In this document: positions 16,548 through 23,998 of the stretch, one piece after another | How the letters are laid out: each line of letters begins with the position of its first letter | How positions within the stretch are numbered: the first letter of the stretch is position 1 | Origin: Candidatus Raymondbacteria bacterium RIFOXYA2_FULL_49_16 | GTDB taxonomy: Bacteria; Fibrobacterota; OXYB2-FULL-49-7; XYB2-FULL-49-35 | Length of the DNA stretch: 64,000 nt | NCBI GenBank assembly: GCA_001789205.1 | Contig: MFYT01000071.1 | Coordinates: 50,434 to 114,433, forward strand | Direction of reading: 5' to 3' | The notes under the pieces: model-generated | What the model was told of the DNA's origin: nothing | What the model saw: the letters and a program-made list of their open reading frames with translations, nothing else | Database searches by the model: none | Translations under genes and position numbers: made by a program

Positions 16548-16576
16548 TTGACTCGCGTTGCCCAGAAGATTATCTT
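16548..16576 (+). promoter_or_regulatory. possible sigma-70 promoter for mazEF
   Basis: TTGACT and TATCTT are separated by 17 bp, 38 bp upstream of the mazE-like start. A good Shine-Dalgarno AGGGGG lies at 16604. The match to consensus is moderate. Confidence 0.3.
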
Positions 16577-16613
16577 AGAAAAGTGAAAGGTATAAAATTT
16601 TTCAGGGGGTTTT

Positions 16614-16823
16614 ATGACAAGAAAGTTAACAGTCTCCATTGATGAGCGCGTTTATAAGAGGTTACGAAAGTGCGTCCGAGGACCCCAAATCAGTGAATTT
16701 GTCGAATCGGTGATTGCCCCCCATGTTATTCAGCAGGATTTGGACGCAGAGTATAAAAAGATGTCTCAAGATAAACAGCGGGAAACAGAAGCCTTTGAAT
16801 GGGCCGAAGGGACGCTTGGATGA
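16614..16823 (+). CDS. MazE-like ribbon-helix-helix antitoxin
   Basis: A 69-residue protein. LTVSIDERVYKRLRKC and ISEFVESVIAPHV form a ribbon-helix-helix, followed by an acidic C-terminal tail (ETEAFEWAEGTLG) of the type that wraps around MazF. It overlaps the mazF start by 4 bp (ATGA). It is intact, unlike its partner. Confidence 0.8.
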   Translation: MTRKLTVSIDERVYKRLRKCVRGPQISEFVESVIAPHVIQQDLDAEYKKMSQDKQRETEAFEWAEGTLG

Positions 16824-17141
16824 AAAGAGGTGAAATTTGGTGGGTTGATTTCAATCCTTCAATTGGGGGTGAGATCCAAAAAGTCCGTCCAGCAGTAATT
16901 ATCAGCAATTCTCACGCGAATAAGTATCTTTAATCGAGTGCAGGTCGTTCCGATTTCGAGCAATATCAGCAGGCTTTTCCCAAGTGAAGCATTTGTTAAC
17001 GTAGGGAACAGGCAGGGAAAAGCGTTGGCGGATCAAATTACCACCGTAAGCAAGCTACGTTTGAAGGAACGTATCGGAGAAGTTACACTTACGGACATGG
17101 CTGGTATTGAAGCTGCTTTAAAGACACATTTGCAGTTATAA
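16820..17141 (+). pseudogene. MazF/PemK-type toxin with a single-base frameshift
   Basis: MKRGEIWWVDFNPSIGGEIQ and KVRPAVIISN are canonical MazF. At about 16928-16932 one extra T (CTTTAAT) makes a stop after KYL. Deleting it restores NRVQVVPISSNISRLFPSEA and a normal C-terminus ending at 17141. The restored protein would have about 106 residues, the family length. Either a real inactivating mutation or a sequencing error in a short T run. Confidence 0.85.
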
Positions 17142-17163
17142 AAGAGACGGTCTCATCCTTTTT

Positions 17164-17197
17164 CCTGACTCGACCTCGGCCTCAACCTCGACCTTAT
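17164..17197. repeat. CTYRRC hexamer tract 5
   Basis: CTCGAC, CTCGGC, CTCAAC, CTCGAC units, followed by a REP hairpin and a pseI fragment. Confidence 0.75.
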
Positions 17198-17214
17198 GAC
17201 TAAACTCCTGACTT

Positions 17215-17246
17215 GCCCTGAGTACGCCGCAGGCGTATCGAAGGGC
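17215..17246. repeat. REP-like hairpin A, copy 1
   Basis: Stem GCCCT/AGGGC and inner stem TACGCC/GGCGTA around GCA. Four further copies occur at 18814, 19427, 22196 and 63830, the first three in the same mosaic. Confidence 0.85.
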
Positions 17247-17269
17247 TCCTTTCTCCTGTCTCCTGACTC

Positions 17270-17306
17270 CTGCTTCATCATCGCCGAAATGTCCGCTAAC
17301 CACAAC
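17270..17306 (+). pseudogene. pseI 5' fragment (short)
   Basis: CTGCTTCATCATCGCCGAAA and the next 17 bp match pseI codons 5-17. It has no start codon; the REP copy stands where the usual ATG would be. It is joined within 6 bp to an AKR fragment. Confidence 0.8.
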
Positions 17307-17311
17307 AGCTT

Positions 17312-17734
17312 CCATGCAATATTCTTGACTGGCGCTGGCGGGAAAAATTTGTGCAAAATGCTTTAACGAAACGATCTGATGTAATTATTCATGTCCGAAG
17401 TGTTTTTTTGCAGGGTATCCTGATTGCAACTGCAAGGGTATGGCCAAAGGTTAATGGTGTACAAGCGAAAACCATTCTTGCCTGCCTGAATGCGCTGGTA
17501 AAAAAGTTTAAAAGGAAAAGCAAGGCGGATTTATGTCTTGCCTATGTCCGCGCTCAGGCATGGATAACTAGCGCTGTAGTAGGGCAGGAGACTGTTGGGC
17601 AGCTGAAAGAAAATATTAAGCTTTTTCTGCGTTCCGCGCTCACGGTGAAGCAATGTGCTGCTGCAGATAGTTATTTTAAAAGCAATATTCCGGTTGAACT
17701 GCTGGATCCTTCGAAATGGGGGAAAAGTGGCTAA
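17312..17734 (+). pseudogene. aldo/keto reductase 3' fragment
   Basis: The last 140 codons of the SpsF-AKR fusion family: NILDWRWREKFVQNAL, DVIIHVRSVFLQGI, ADLCLAYVRAQAWIT and VVGQETVGQLKEN, ending PVELLDPSKWGK. The nearest relative is the C-terminus at 28180-28598. The join to the pseI fragment is abrupt, within the codons for LPCNILDWRW. The catalytic tyrosine is on the missing part, so it is inactive. Confidence 0.88.
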
Positions 17735-17744
17735 AATAGTTGCA

Positions 17745-18080
17745 ATGAATGAAATTCTTTCTAGAAGGAATAGCCTGATACGCGGCCGGAGACGGCGTGC
17801 CATGCAGACTGTTAAAAAGCTGGCCTCTGTATTGCGAAAAAAATATGGCGCTACAAAAATTGTGCTGATCGGCTCATGTGCGAATCCGGAAAGGTTCGGT
17901 TTTCAATCAGACATTGACCTGGCGGTAGAAAATATACCGCCGGACAGCTTCTTCTGCGCTGCCGGCGAAATGTTGCTTACCGCCGGTGAGTTTAATGTCG
18001 ACCTCATTCCAATAGAAGAAGCGAATGAGCGTATGCTTCAAACTGTCAAGAATGGAGAGGTTGTCTATGAAAAAAGATGA
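17745..18080 (+). CDS. MNT-type nucleotidyltransferase, second pair
   Basis: A 111-residue protein starting at ATG 17745. The core is VLIGSCANPERFGFQSDIDL (G-S-x10-D-x-D) with the third acid in FNVDLIPIEE. It follows the AKR fragment by 10 bp and overlaps the HEPN gene by 14 bp. In the intact downstream copy, the same position after the AKR is held by a DUF1016 gene. Confidence 0.85.
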   Translation: MNEILSRRNSLIRGRRRRAMQTVKKLASVLRKKYGATKIVLIGSCANPERFGFQSDIDLAVENIPPDSFFCAAGEMLLTAGEFNVDLIPIEEANERMLQTVKNGEVVYEKR

Positions 18081-18540
18081 GGCCTTGCTGGCGCGTATTT
18101 CTGCTGAGATTGCGGCAGAACTGGGGAATGTCCGTAAAGTTAAAAAAGAGTTTTCTGATTTCCGGAAAAAATATCCCATTTCTGACCGCCATTTAATAAG
18201 GGCACAGGCATCTTATTTGGAGGATTTCTATAATGCCTGCGAAAAAATCTTCAGGTTTGTGGCGGAAGAGCTCAATGGCGGCGTACCAAAAGGTGAAAAC
18301 TGGCATAAAACTCTTCTATACGACATGTCTCTTCAGATCGGAAAGCGACCGGCTCTTCTCTCCTCACGGATGTATGAAGAACTAAGAAACTATCTGGGTT
18401 TCAGGCATATCGTGCGGCATATCTACGGTTTTAGTCTTGATCCGGGAAGGGTGGAAAAGCTCAGCGATTTATTTCCTGCCATTGCCAATAGATTCTGCCG
18501 GGAGATGGAGGAGTTTATCCATGGATCGTTGCGTAATTGA
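18067..18540 (+). CDS. HEPN-domain toxin-like protein, second pair
   Basis: A 157-residue helical protein starting at ATG 18067, inside the end of the MNT gene. It carries NYLGFRHIVRHIYGFSLDPG (R-x4-H, about residues 111-130), the HEPN RNase motif, and is similar in layout to 11283-11750, including GGVPKGENWHKTLL near the middle. Together with the MNT gene it makes a HEPN/MNT toxin-antitoxin pair with an intact active-site motif. Confidence 0.85.
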   Translation: MKKDEALLARISAEIAAELGNVRKVKKEFSDFRKKYPISDRHLIRAQASYLEDFYNACEKIFRFVAEELNGGVPKGENWHKTLLYDMSLQIGKRPALLSSRMYEELRNYLGFRHIVRHIYGFSLDPGRVEKLSDLFPAIANRFCREMEEFIHGSLRN

Positions 18541-18613
18541 TTAACTATGACTCGCAACCTCGACCATTTTCTATTTCTTAACTATAACATTTAATACTTA
18601 CTTTCAGCCTACT

Positions 18614-18711
18614 ATGAAAAAATACATAACGACATTTATTTTCGACCTCTTTTCCCTAAAGGGTATAGTCGCACTGATCCCTGGTGCCGTTGGTCACTTC
18701 GGTTCGGCCTT
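18614..18711 (+). pseudogene. SDR 5' fragment
   Basis: The frame MKKYITTFIFDLFSLKGIVA then LIPGAVGHFGSAF matches the first 33 codons of the SDR at 29743 (ELFSLQGRVALITGAAGHLG). The NAD-binding glycine motif is degraded. Homology ends where a hexamer tract starts, and the ORF runs into it. Confidence 0.85.
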
Positions 18712-18795
18712 TTTCTTCTCCTTTTCAGCATTAGTTTTGGCCTTCTTCTCCTTGGTCTCGACCTCGACCTTAACCTCAACCTCACCATCCCATCA
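18712..18795. repeat. CTYRRC hexamer tract 6
   Basis: CT-rich lead followed by CTTGGT, CTCGAC, CTCGAC, CTTAAC, CTCAAC, CTCACC units. It directly continues from the SDR fragment. The 18541-18613 gap shows nothing else. Confidence 0.85.
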
Positions 18796-18813
18796 TGCCT
18801 AAACTCCTGACTT

Positions 18814-18845
18814 GCCCTGAGTACGCCGCAGGCGTATCGAAGGGC
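18814..18845. repeat. REP-like hairpin A, copy 2
   Basis: Identical in core to 17215-17246, and followed by the same CTCCTTTCTCCTGTCTCCTG spacer. Confidence 0.85.
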
Positions 18846-18868
18846 TCCTTTCTCCTGTCTCCTGACTC

Positions 18869-18913
18869 CTGTTTCATCATCGCCGAAATGTCCGCGAACC
18901 ACAATCACGACTT
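18869..18913 (+). pseudogene. pseI 5' fragment (short)
   Basis: CTGTTTCATCATCGCCGAAA and the next 25 bp match pseI codons 5-19. The hicBA module starts 40 bp later. Confidence 0.8.
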
Positions 18914-18952
18914 ACCATGACAATTGAAAATATTATATAAAATGGAGGAAAA

Positions 18953-19177
18953 ATGAAAAGGTACTCGTTTACGGCCATTATCGAACAGGAGGGGGACTTG
19001 TTTGTCGCACTGTGCCCCGAACTGGATGTTGCAAGCCAGGGAAAAACGATTGAGCAGGCAAAGGCCAATCTAAACGAAGCTGTTGAGTTATTTCTTGAAA
19101 CCGCCTCAAAAGCCGAACTCCGGTCAAGGCTTCATAAGGATATCTTTGTTTCCCAGATGGAGGTTGCTGTTGGGTAA
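18953..19177 (+). CDS. hicB: HicB antitoxin
   Basis: A 74-residue protein with the partial RNase-H-like HicB fold: YSFTAIIEQEGDLFVALCPE, VASQGKTIEQAKANLNEAVE, LFLETA. A strong GGAGG lies 6-10 bp before ATG 18953 and an AT-rich TATTATATAAAAT precedes it. hicB stands before hicA and overlaps it by 8 bp; the order hicB-hicA is a common variant. It lacks the C-terminal DNA-binding extension of longer HicBs. Confidence 0.88.
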   Translation: MKRYSFTAIIEQEGDLFVALCPELDVASQGKTIEQAKANLNEAVELFLETASKAELRSRLHKDIFVSQMEVAVG

Positions 19178-19391
19178 ACTTAAAAGGCTTTCAGGGAAAG
19201 ATGTTTGCAGGATACTTGAGAAAAATGGTTTTGTTAACGTACGCCAACGAGGTAGTCATATTGCCATGCAAAAGAGGCTTCCGGGTACTACCATCACTGT
19301 CCCGGTGCCGAATCATTCTGAAATTAAAATTGGGACCTTAATGTCCATCTTGCGGCAATCGGGATTACCCAGGACTGATTTTGAAATATAG
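19170..19391 (+). CDS. hicA: HicA mRNA interferase toxin
   Basis: A 73-residue dsRNA-binding-like toxin. No in-frame ATG exists; TTG 19170 gives GKLKRLSGKDVCRILEKNGF, then RQRGSHIAMQKR with the catalytic G-S-H histidine, and VPVPNHSEIKIGTL. HicA cleaves mRNAs when HicB is lost. It looks intact, making hicBA one of the few complete toxin pairs in the mosaic. Confidence 0.87.
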   Translation: MGKLKRLSGKDVCRILEKNGFVNVRQRGSHIAMQKRLPGTTITVPVPNHSEIKIGTLMSILRQSGLPRTDFEI

Positions 19392-19426
19392 TTGGAAATA
19401 TCACATCATGCCTAAACTCCTGACTT

Positions 19427-19458
19427 GCCCTGAGTACGCCGCAGGCGTATCGAAGGGC
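19427..19458. repeat. REP-like hairpin A, copy 3
   Basis: Same core as copies 1 and 2, with the short CTCCTGACTCCTG spacer. It lies before a hydrolase fragment and not before a pseI fragment. Confidence 0.85.
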
Positions 19459-19486
19459 TCCTGACTCCTGTATTTAACCAATGAAC

Positions 19487-19823
19487 ATGACCCTCGACCC
19501 ATCCCATGCCCATCTCGAACTCATCCGTCGTGCGCCCAGATCACTCGCATTCGATCCTGCCCGGAACTTTGAAACCTGGCAGAATGAACTTAAAACAAAA
19601 TTTCTCGAACTTCTTGGCGATTTTCCTGATAAAATTAGCCCGGAACTGCAGTCCGGCAGAACAACCATTCATGCCATCACGCGACCATGACAGCATTACT
19701 TTTAGGCCGTACAATGATCGGAGAGCGTATCTGGGATGTTATGCGAACAATTGGTGGAAGGAAGGGGAGGGCATCACTTTTATCCTGCAATAGCATGGCT
19801 GTATTTAATAGACTTTTTCTTTA
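19487..19823 (+). pseudogene. alpha/beta hydrolase copy with two internal deletions
   Basis: The 5' 54 codons match 22959-23120. It then jumps to bases matching about 23435 (CCGGCAGAACAACCATTC) and, after GATGTTATGCG, jumps again to about 23898 (TTGGTGGAAGGAAGGGGAG) and runs through to the native 3' end. So both ends are present and about 670 bp of the middle, including the GHSAGG nucleophile, are gone. The copy ends about 20 bp before the DUF1016 start. Confidence 0.88.
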
Positions 19824-19843
19824 ACGTGAAACCAACAGCACGG

Positions 19844-20997
19844 ATGTCAACCAGAGCAACAACCAACACACCTATCGAACGCTTGACAGGTCCGCGCCAA
19901 TCTCGCGGCCGAACCAGGGACAACGCCATATTCCCCATTGCCCCTCCAAAGACCGGACTTCCAGCAAACTATGCAAAAGTACTGGGCCGCATCAAAGATC
20001 GTATCAGCAAGGAACGAGTCCGTACCGTGCTGGCCGCCAATGCCTCCATGGTTGCCCTTTACTGGGACATAGGACGTGAAATTCTTACCCGACAGGACAA
20101 GGAAGGATGGGGAGCCAGGATCATTGACCGGTTATCAGCGGATTTGCGAACGGCATTTCCGGACATGAAGGGTTTTTCACCTCGTAACCTGAAATACATG
20201 CGGGCCTTTGCGGCCGCATGGCCGGATTCTGTAATTGTGCAAGGGCCGCTTGCACAAATTACATGGTATCATAATATTGCCCTATTAGAAAAGCTGAATT
20301 TTGAGAAAGACCGCCTCTGGTATGCTCAGCAGACTTCCCTGCACGGCTGGTCACAGTCCGTTCTTTGCCTTCAGATTGACCGCCAAGCTTACGCCCGACA
20401 AAACAAGGCCATCACTAATTTCCCAAAGGCCCTTCCGCCGCTGGAATCCGATATGGCAGCCCAGGTCTTCAAAGATCCCTATCTTTTCGATTTCCTCGGG
20501 ACCGCTGATCCCCGGAAAGAGGAAGAGGTAGAACAGGCTCTTGTGGATCACGTGCAGCGTTTCCTGCTGGAATTAGGGACTGGCTTTGCCTTTGTGGGCC
20601 GCCAAGTGCACCTTGAGATTGGAAACAAGGATTTATACATCGACCTTCTGTTTTATCATCTCAACCTTCGCTGCTATGTGGTTGTTTAAAAGTCGGCAAA
20701 CTTACCCATCAGGATCTTGGTCAAATACAGTTTTATGTAAACTATTTCGACAGGGAAAGGCTTACGCCTGGTGATAATCATACGATAGGCCTTATATTGT
20801 GTACCGATAAAAATGACGCGGTGGTCAAATATACCCTTGGTATGGATGAGCGGAAAAAAATATTCGCCAGCAGTTACAGACTGCTTCTGCCAACGGAGGC
20901 GGAATTGAAAGCTGAAATTGAGCGGGAAGTGAAGGGTTTTAACGGTATCGGATGGCAAGTGGCCCTCCCAGCAATAAAAAAGCGAGGCAAGAAGTGA
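19844..20997 (+). pseudogene. chimeric, frameshifted DUF1016 PDDEXK gene
   Basis: ATG 19844 opens a protein close to the 13656 gene (RQSRGRTRDNAIFPI, ALYWDIGREILTRQ, FSPRNLKYMRAF), with YIDLLFYHLNLRCYVVV at the nuclease core. At 20687-20690 about four bases are missing and the frame ends. The rest, KVGKLTHQDLGQ to PAIKKRGKK, is nearly identical to the end of the 28595 gene, not the 13656 gene. It is thus a recombinant of two DUF1016 types, broken at the E-x-K motif. A 32-bp palindrome sits in the linker at 20231-20262. Confidence 0.87.
20231..20262. repeat. palindrome inside second DUF1016 linker
   Basis: Arms GTAATTGTGCAAG and CTTGCACAAATTAC around GGCCG, with one base difference between arms. 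It is at the same protein position as the palindromes in the other two DUF1016 genes but has a different sequence. Confidence 0.85.
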
Positions 20998-21095
20998 AAT
21001 TGAACCCCTCCAAAAACAAACGTGTTTTAGACCTCTTTTCCATCAAGGGCAAAGCCGCCCTGATTGCTGGAACTGCCGGTCACCTCTGTTCAGTC
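20994..21095 (+). pseudogene. SDR 5' fragment, second
   Basis: GTG 20994 overlaps the DUF1016 stop exactly as GTG 29743 does in the intact locus. It reads MKLNPSKNKRVLDLFSIKGK then AALIAGTAGHL, and homology ends where the hexamer tract begins. So 20690-21095 is one continuous duplicate of 29440-29840. Confidence 0.87.
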
Positions 21096-21096
21096 T

Positions 21097-21235
21097 TCTC
21101 GACCTTGGTCTTAGTCTTTTTGACCTTGCCCTTGTCTTCAGTCTCAACCTCGACCTCGACCTTCTTCCCCTCGGCCTCAACCTCAACCTTGGCCTTCTCT
21201 TCCTCGGCCTCGACCTTAGCCTTAGCCTTAAGCAA
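21097..21235. repeat. CTYRRC hexamer tract 7
   Basis: About 23 units with CT-only interruptions; CTTGGTC, CTCAAC, CTCGAC, CTCGGC, CTTAGC are seen. It directly links an SDR fragment to a pseI fragment. Confidence 0.88.
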
Positions 21236-21610
21236 ATGAAACCAGTCCTTCTCAACCACCGTCTCCTGGGCCCCGGCCATCCCTGCTTCATCATCGCCGA
21301 GATGTCCGCGAACCACAACCATGATTTTGCCAAGGCAAAACGCATGGTCCGGATCGCCAAAGAGTGCGGCGCAGACGCCATCAAGCTGCAGACCTATACG
21401 GCAGATACCATGACCATTGATTGCGACAACAGGTATTTCCGGATAAACAAAGGCTTATGGAAAGGAGAGACCCTTTACAGTCTCTACAAAAAGGCCGCAA
21501 TGCCCTGGGAATGGCAGCCAAAACTGAAGGCCTATGCAAAAAAATTGGATCAATACCCAGCATTCGTTACAATATACTGGCAGAATATTCTATATTTACC
21601 AGTAGGTTGA
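21236..21610 (+). pseudogene. pseI 5' fragment with the native-looking N-terminus
   Basis: ATG 21236 opens MKPVLLNHRLLGPGHPCFII and continues through KLQTYTADTMTIDC and LWKGETLYSLYKKA to about 21541 (102 codons), after which homology is lost. PseI proteins normally have a G-x-G-H-P-x-F-I-I-A-E-M-S start, so this stub keeps the ancestral N-terminus that the intact gene at 25473 has lost. Confidence 0.9.
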
Positions 21611-21623
21611 GTGAAGGTGAGAT

Positions 21624-21863
21624 ATGAAATATACCCAGTATTTTAATTACACACGAATACGGCCAGACCGAACCGGCATAAAAGATGAATGGATACAACG
21701 CGCGATAAGTGAGCCTATTCGAACGGAAATACAATCTGACAATAGAATACGAAGGTGGGTAAGAATAAAAGAGGAAAATAAATATTTGCGCGTTATCTTG
21801 TTGCCTGACGGCGAGACTGTCCATAATGCTTTCTTTGATCGGGATTTTAAGGAGGGAAAATGA
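21624..21863 (+). CDS. conserved toxin-like protein paired with DUF2283
   Basis: A 79-residue protein: RPDRTGIKDEWIQRAISEPI, IRRWVRIKEENKYLRVILL, DGETVHNAFFDRDF. I recognise the pattern as a conserved small family normally coded just before a DUF2283 gene, as here (4-bp overlap). The compact beta-rich end and conserved W, R and H residues suit an RNase-like toxin, but no activity is known to me. Confidence 0.75.
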   Translation: MKYTQYFNYTRIRPDRTGIKDEWIQRAISEPIRTEIQSDNRIRRWVRIKEENKYLRVILLPDGETVHNAFFDRDFKEGK

Positions 21864-22066
21864 AAATTAAATATTTCAACGACACGGATACGGCTCTGGT
21901 GGAATTTACGGACAATCTGGTGATAGAAACAAAAGTTATTTCAGAGAATTTGTATGTTGATCTCGACGTAAGCGGCAATCCGGTGAACATGACCATTGAG
22001 CACGCAAGGGAGAACGCTCATCTGCCGGACATTACCTACCAGCAATTCGAGAAGGCTGTTGTGTAA
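21860..22066 (+). CDS. DUF2283 protein
   Basis: A 68-residue protein: MKIKYFNDTDTALVEFTDNL, VISENLYVDLDVSGNPVNMT, IEHARENAHLP. This is the DUF2283 pattern. Its ATG overlaps the stop of the preceding gene, and SD-like AAGGAGG lies at 21849. It is likely the antitoxin-like half of the pair. Confidence 0.85.
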   Translation: MKIKYFNDTDTALVEFTDNLVIETKVISENLYVDLDVSGNPVNMTIEHARENAHLPDITYQQFEKAVV

Positions 22067-22150
22067 TGCTCCGTGACGCGTGATTATTTTCAAGCCGTTG
22101 GATCGGTTTGGGGTGGGTGCGGCAACCTTGAGAAATGATCGTTCATAGTC

Positions 22151-22178
22151 TTTTTCTTGACCTCAACCTTGGCTTTAT
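22151..22178. repeat. short CTYRRC hexamer tract 8
   Basis: CTTGAC, CTCAAC, CTTGGC units before REP copy 4. Confidence 0.65.
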
Positions 22179-22195
22179 GTCTAAACTACTGACTC

Positions 22196-22227
22196 GCCCT
22201 GAGTACGCCGCAGGCGTATCGAAGGGC
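22196..22227. repeat. REP-like hairpin A, copy 4
   Basis: Same core; followed by CTCCTGACTCCTG and then a pseI fragment. Confidence 0.85.
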
Positions 22228-22236
22228 TCCTGACTC

Positions 22237-22335
22237 CTGTTTCATCATCGCCGAAATGTCCGCGAACCACAACCATGACTTTGCCAAGGCAAAACGCATG
22301 GTCAGGATCGCAAAGGAGTGCGGCGCGGATGCCAT
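22237..22335 (+). pseudogene. pseI 5' fragment without start codon
   Basis: CTGTTTCATCATCGCCGAAA onward matches pseI codons 5-37 up to GCGGATGCCAT. Homology ends at 22335 and an AT-rich stretch leads to the next ORF. The interval 22067-22150 shows nothing recognisable. Confidence 0.87.
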
Positions 22336-22413
22336 TTAATGGTGATATTTAGCGCTTTTATTAATAATTTAAATTATGTTTTTGTGTAGTGATAAATTGC
22401 AAGCGAGGTTAAA

Positions 22414-22626
22414 ATGAAGATCAAAGAAAATCTGATTATGGAAATTGAGAACATGCCAGCCAATAAAGTCGTTTTGGTAGGCGAATTCGTGAATATGCTT
22501 TCCCAGTCATTCTCTCTTCCAAAGAAAATGAACATGCAGAGGGTGGCCCGCATACGAAAAATGCTTGCGGGATGCAAAACACCTTTAAGCCAGGACCTGG
22601 ATGCCGTACGCGCAGACCGGATATGA
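22414..22626 (+). CDS. VapB-like antitoxin
   Basis: A 70-residue ORF (MKIKENLIMEIENMPANKVV, NMLSQSFSLPKKM, LSQDLDAVRADRI). It has the size and position of an antitoxin placed just before a PIN-domain toxin: the next gene's ATGAAATACTTTATCGACAG overlaps its stop. No DNA-binding fold is certain. It is intact while the toxin is not. Confidence 0.6.
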   Translation: MKIKENLIMEIENMPANKVVLVGEFVNMLSQSFSLPKKMNMQRVARIRKMLAGCKTPLSQDLDAVRADRI

Positions 22627-22818
22627 AATACTTTATCGACAGCAGGTGAAAAATTAATGAAAAAGTTCGGGAAGAGCGCGGGGCTGCGCACCTTAGATGC
22701 TTTGCAGATCGCATCTTTTGCCTTGTTTTCTGAAAGAGACTGGATAATGGTTGCGTCCGATATGGCGATATGCTCTGTTGTTAAAAAACTTGGTTTCAAA
22801 ACAAACTGCCCATTATAA
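22624..22818 (+). pseudogene. VapC PIN toxin remnant
   Basis: The first codons MKYFIDS are the classic start of a PIN-domain toxin, ending at once in a stop. Homology resumes in another frame with SAGLRTLDALQIASFALFSE and WIMVASDMAICSVVKKLGF, the C-terminal third of a PIN domain, ending at TAA 22816. About 80 residues, including two of the metal-binding acids, are missing. Confidence 0.8.
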
Positions 22819-22896
22819 AAAAGCTTTAATATCTGTTTTTTACTTGCTCCTTTTTCTCAGCTATCACATGATGCATAACCGACTTGCTTCTTTCTC

Positions 22897-22957
22897 ATCG
22901 GCCTTAACCTCAACCTTGACCTTCTTCTCCTCAACCTCGGCCTCGACCTTGACCTGA
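22897..22957. repeat. CTYRRC hexamer tract 9
   Basis: CTTAAC, CTCAAC, CTTGAC, CTCGGC, CTCGAC, CTTGAC, ending two bases before the hydrolase ATG. This is the tract in front of the only intact hydrolase copy. Confidence 0.85.
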
Positions 22958-22958
22958 C

Positions 22959-23978
22959 ATGACCCACGACCCATCCCATGCCCATCTCGAACTCATCCGT
23001 CATGCGCCCAGGTCTTTCGCATTCGATCCTGCCCGGAACTTTGAATCCTGGCAGAATGAACTTAAAACAAAATTTCTCGAACTTCTTGGCGATTTTCCCG
23101 ATAAAATTGACCCGGAACTGCAAATCGAGTGGCGCAAACCCCATTCAGCGTTTGAGGAAATCAGGTTTACCTTCTTATCCGAAAAGAATACAAGAGTCCC
23201 TTGCCACCTGCTTGTTCCCAGCACAGGAAAGAAACCTTTTCCCGTGGTTGTCTGCCTTCAAGGGCACAACCCTGGAATGCGCATATCTTTAGGCCGCTCA
23301 TCCTCAATAAAGGACTGGATCAAGATCAAATATGGCGGCAGGGATTATGCCATTCAGGCTGTTAAGCAGGGATATGCGGCGCTGGCGCTTGAACAGCGGT
23401 GCTTTGGCGAACGAAAGGATCAGCGGCCGCCTGAATTCCGGCAGAACAACCATTCGTGCCATCACGCGACCATGACAGCATTACTTTTAGGCCGTACAAT
23501 GATCGGAGAGCGTATCTGGGATGTTATGCGGGCAATTGATGTATTGGCCAGCTTTCCGGAACTGGATGCTGCAAAAATTGCATGTATCGGCCATTCTGCA
23601 GGTGGAACAATTGCATATTATGCTGCTTGTTTAGATGCCCGGATTAAGCTCGTTATGGCTTCTGGCGCAATCTGTACATATGAAAGCTCGATTGGCACCC
23701 GGGACCATTGCATGGATAATTATATCCCCGGCGTTCTAAAGTGGTTTGATATGGCCGATCTGGCCGGGCTTATTGCGCCAAGGCCCCTGGTTGTTGTGGC
23801 GGGTGTCGAAGATAAGATATTTCCAGTGAATGGCGTTCGCGCGGCCTTTTCGAGGATAAAGGAGATATACGCTCATTCTGATGATTCTGGCCAGTGTCAA
23901 TTGGTGGAAGGAAGGGGAGGGCATCACTTTTATCCTGAAATTACATGGCCTGTATTTAACGGGTTCTTTTTTAATTAG
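22959..23978 (+). CDS. alpha/beta hydrolase (AXE1/dienelactone-hydrolase-like)
   Basis: A 339-residue hydrolase. The nucleophile is in IACIGHSAGGTIAYYAA (about residue 210), the acid in VVAGVEDKIFPV and the base in GRGGHHFYPE. An N-terminal cap region carries HLLVPSTGKKPFPVVVCLQG. Esterases of this type remove acetyl groups from sugars. No Shine-Dalgarno is present; the ATG lies directly after the pyrimidine tract. Two internally deleted copies are at 16239 and 19487. The first residues after ATG are the same in all copies. Confidence 0.87.
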   Translation: MTHDPSHAHLELIRHAPRSFAFDPARNFESWQNELKTKFLELLGDFPDKIDPELQIEWRKPHSAFEEIRFTFLSEKNTRVPCHLLVPSTGKKPFPVVVCLQGHNPGMRISLGRSSSIKDWIKIKYGGRDYAIQAVKQGYAALALEQRCFGERKDQRPPEFRQNNHSCHHATMTALLLGRTMIGERIWDVMRAIDVLASFPELDAAKIACIGHSAGGTIAYYAACLDARIKLVMASGAICTYESSIGTRDHCMDNYIPGVLKWFDMADLAGLIAPRPLVVVAGVEDKIFPVNGVRAAFSRIKEIYAHSDDSGQCQLVEGRGGHHFYPEITWPVFNGFFFN

Positions 23979-23998
23979 TTTGATGGGGAGTGGACCGC

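Noticed and set aside
16547-16613. Possible terminator after the hydrolase fragment
   Set aside because: No stable stem followed by a T run is visible; the region looks more like a promoter.
17215-22227. Regularly recurring REP hairpins considered as a CRISPR-like array
   Set aside because: Spacing is kilobases and the intervening DNA is made of genes and gene stubs; no cas gene is present.
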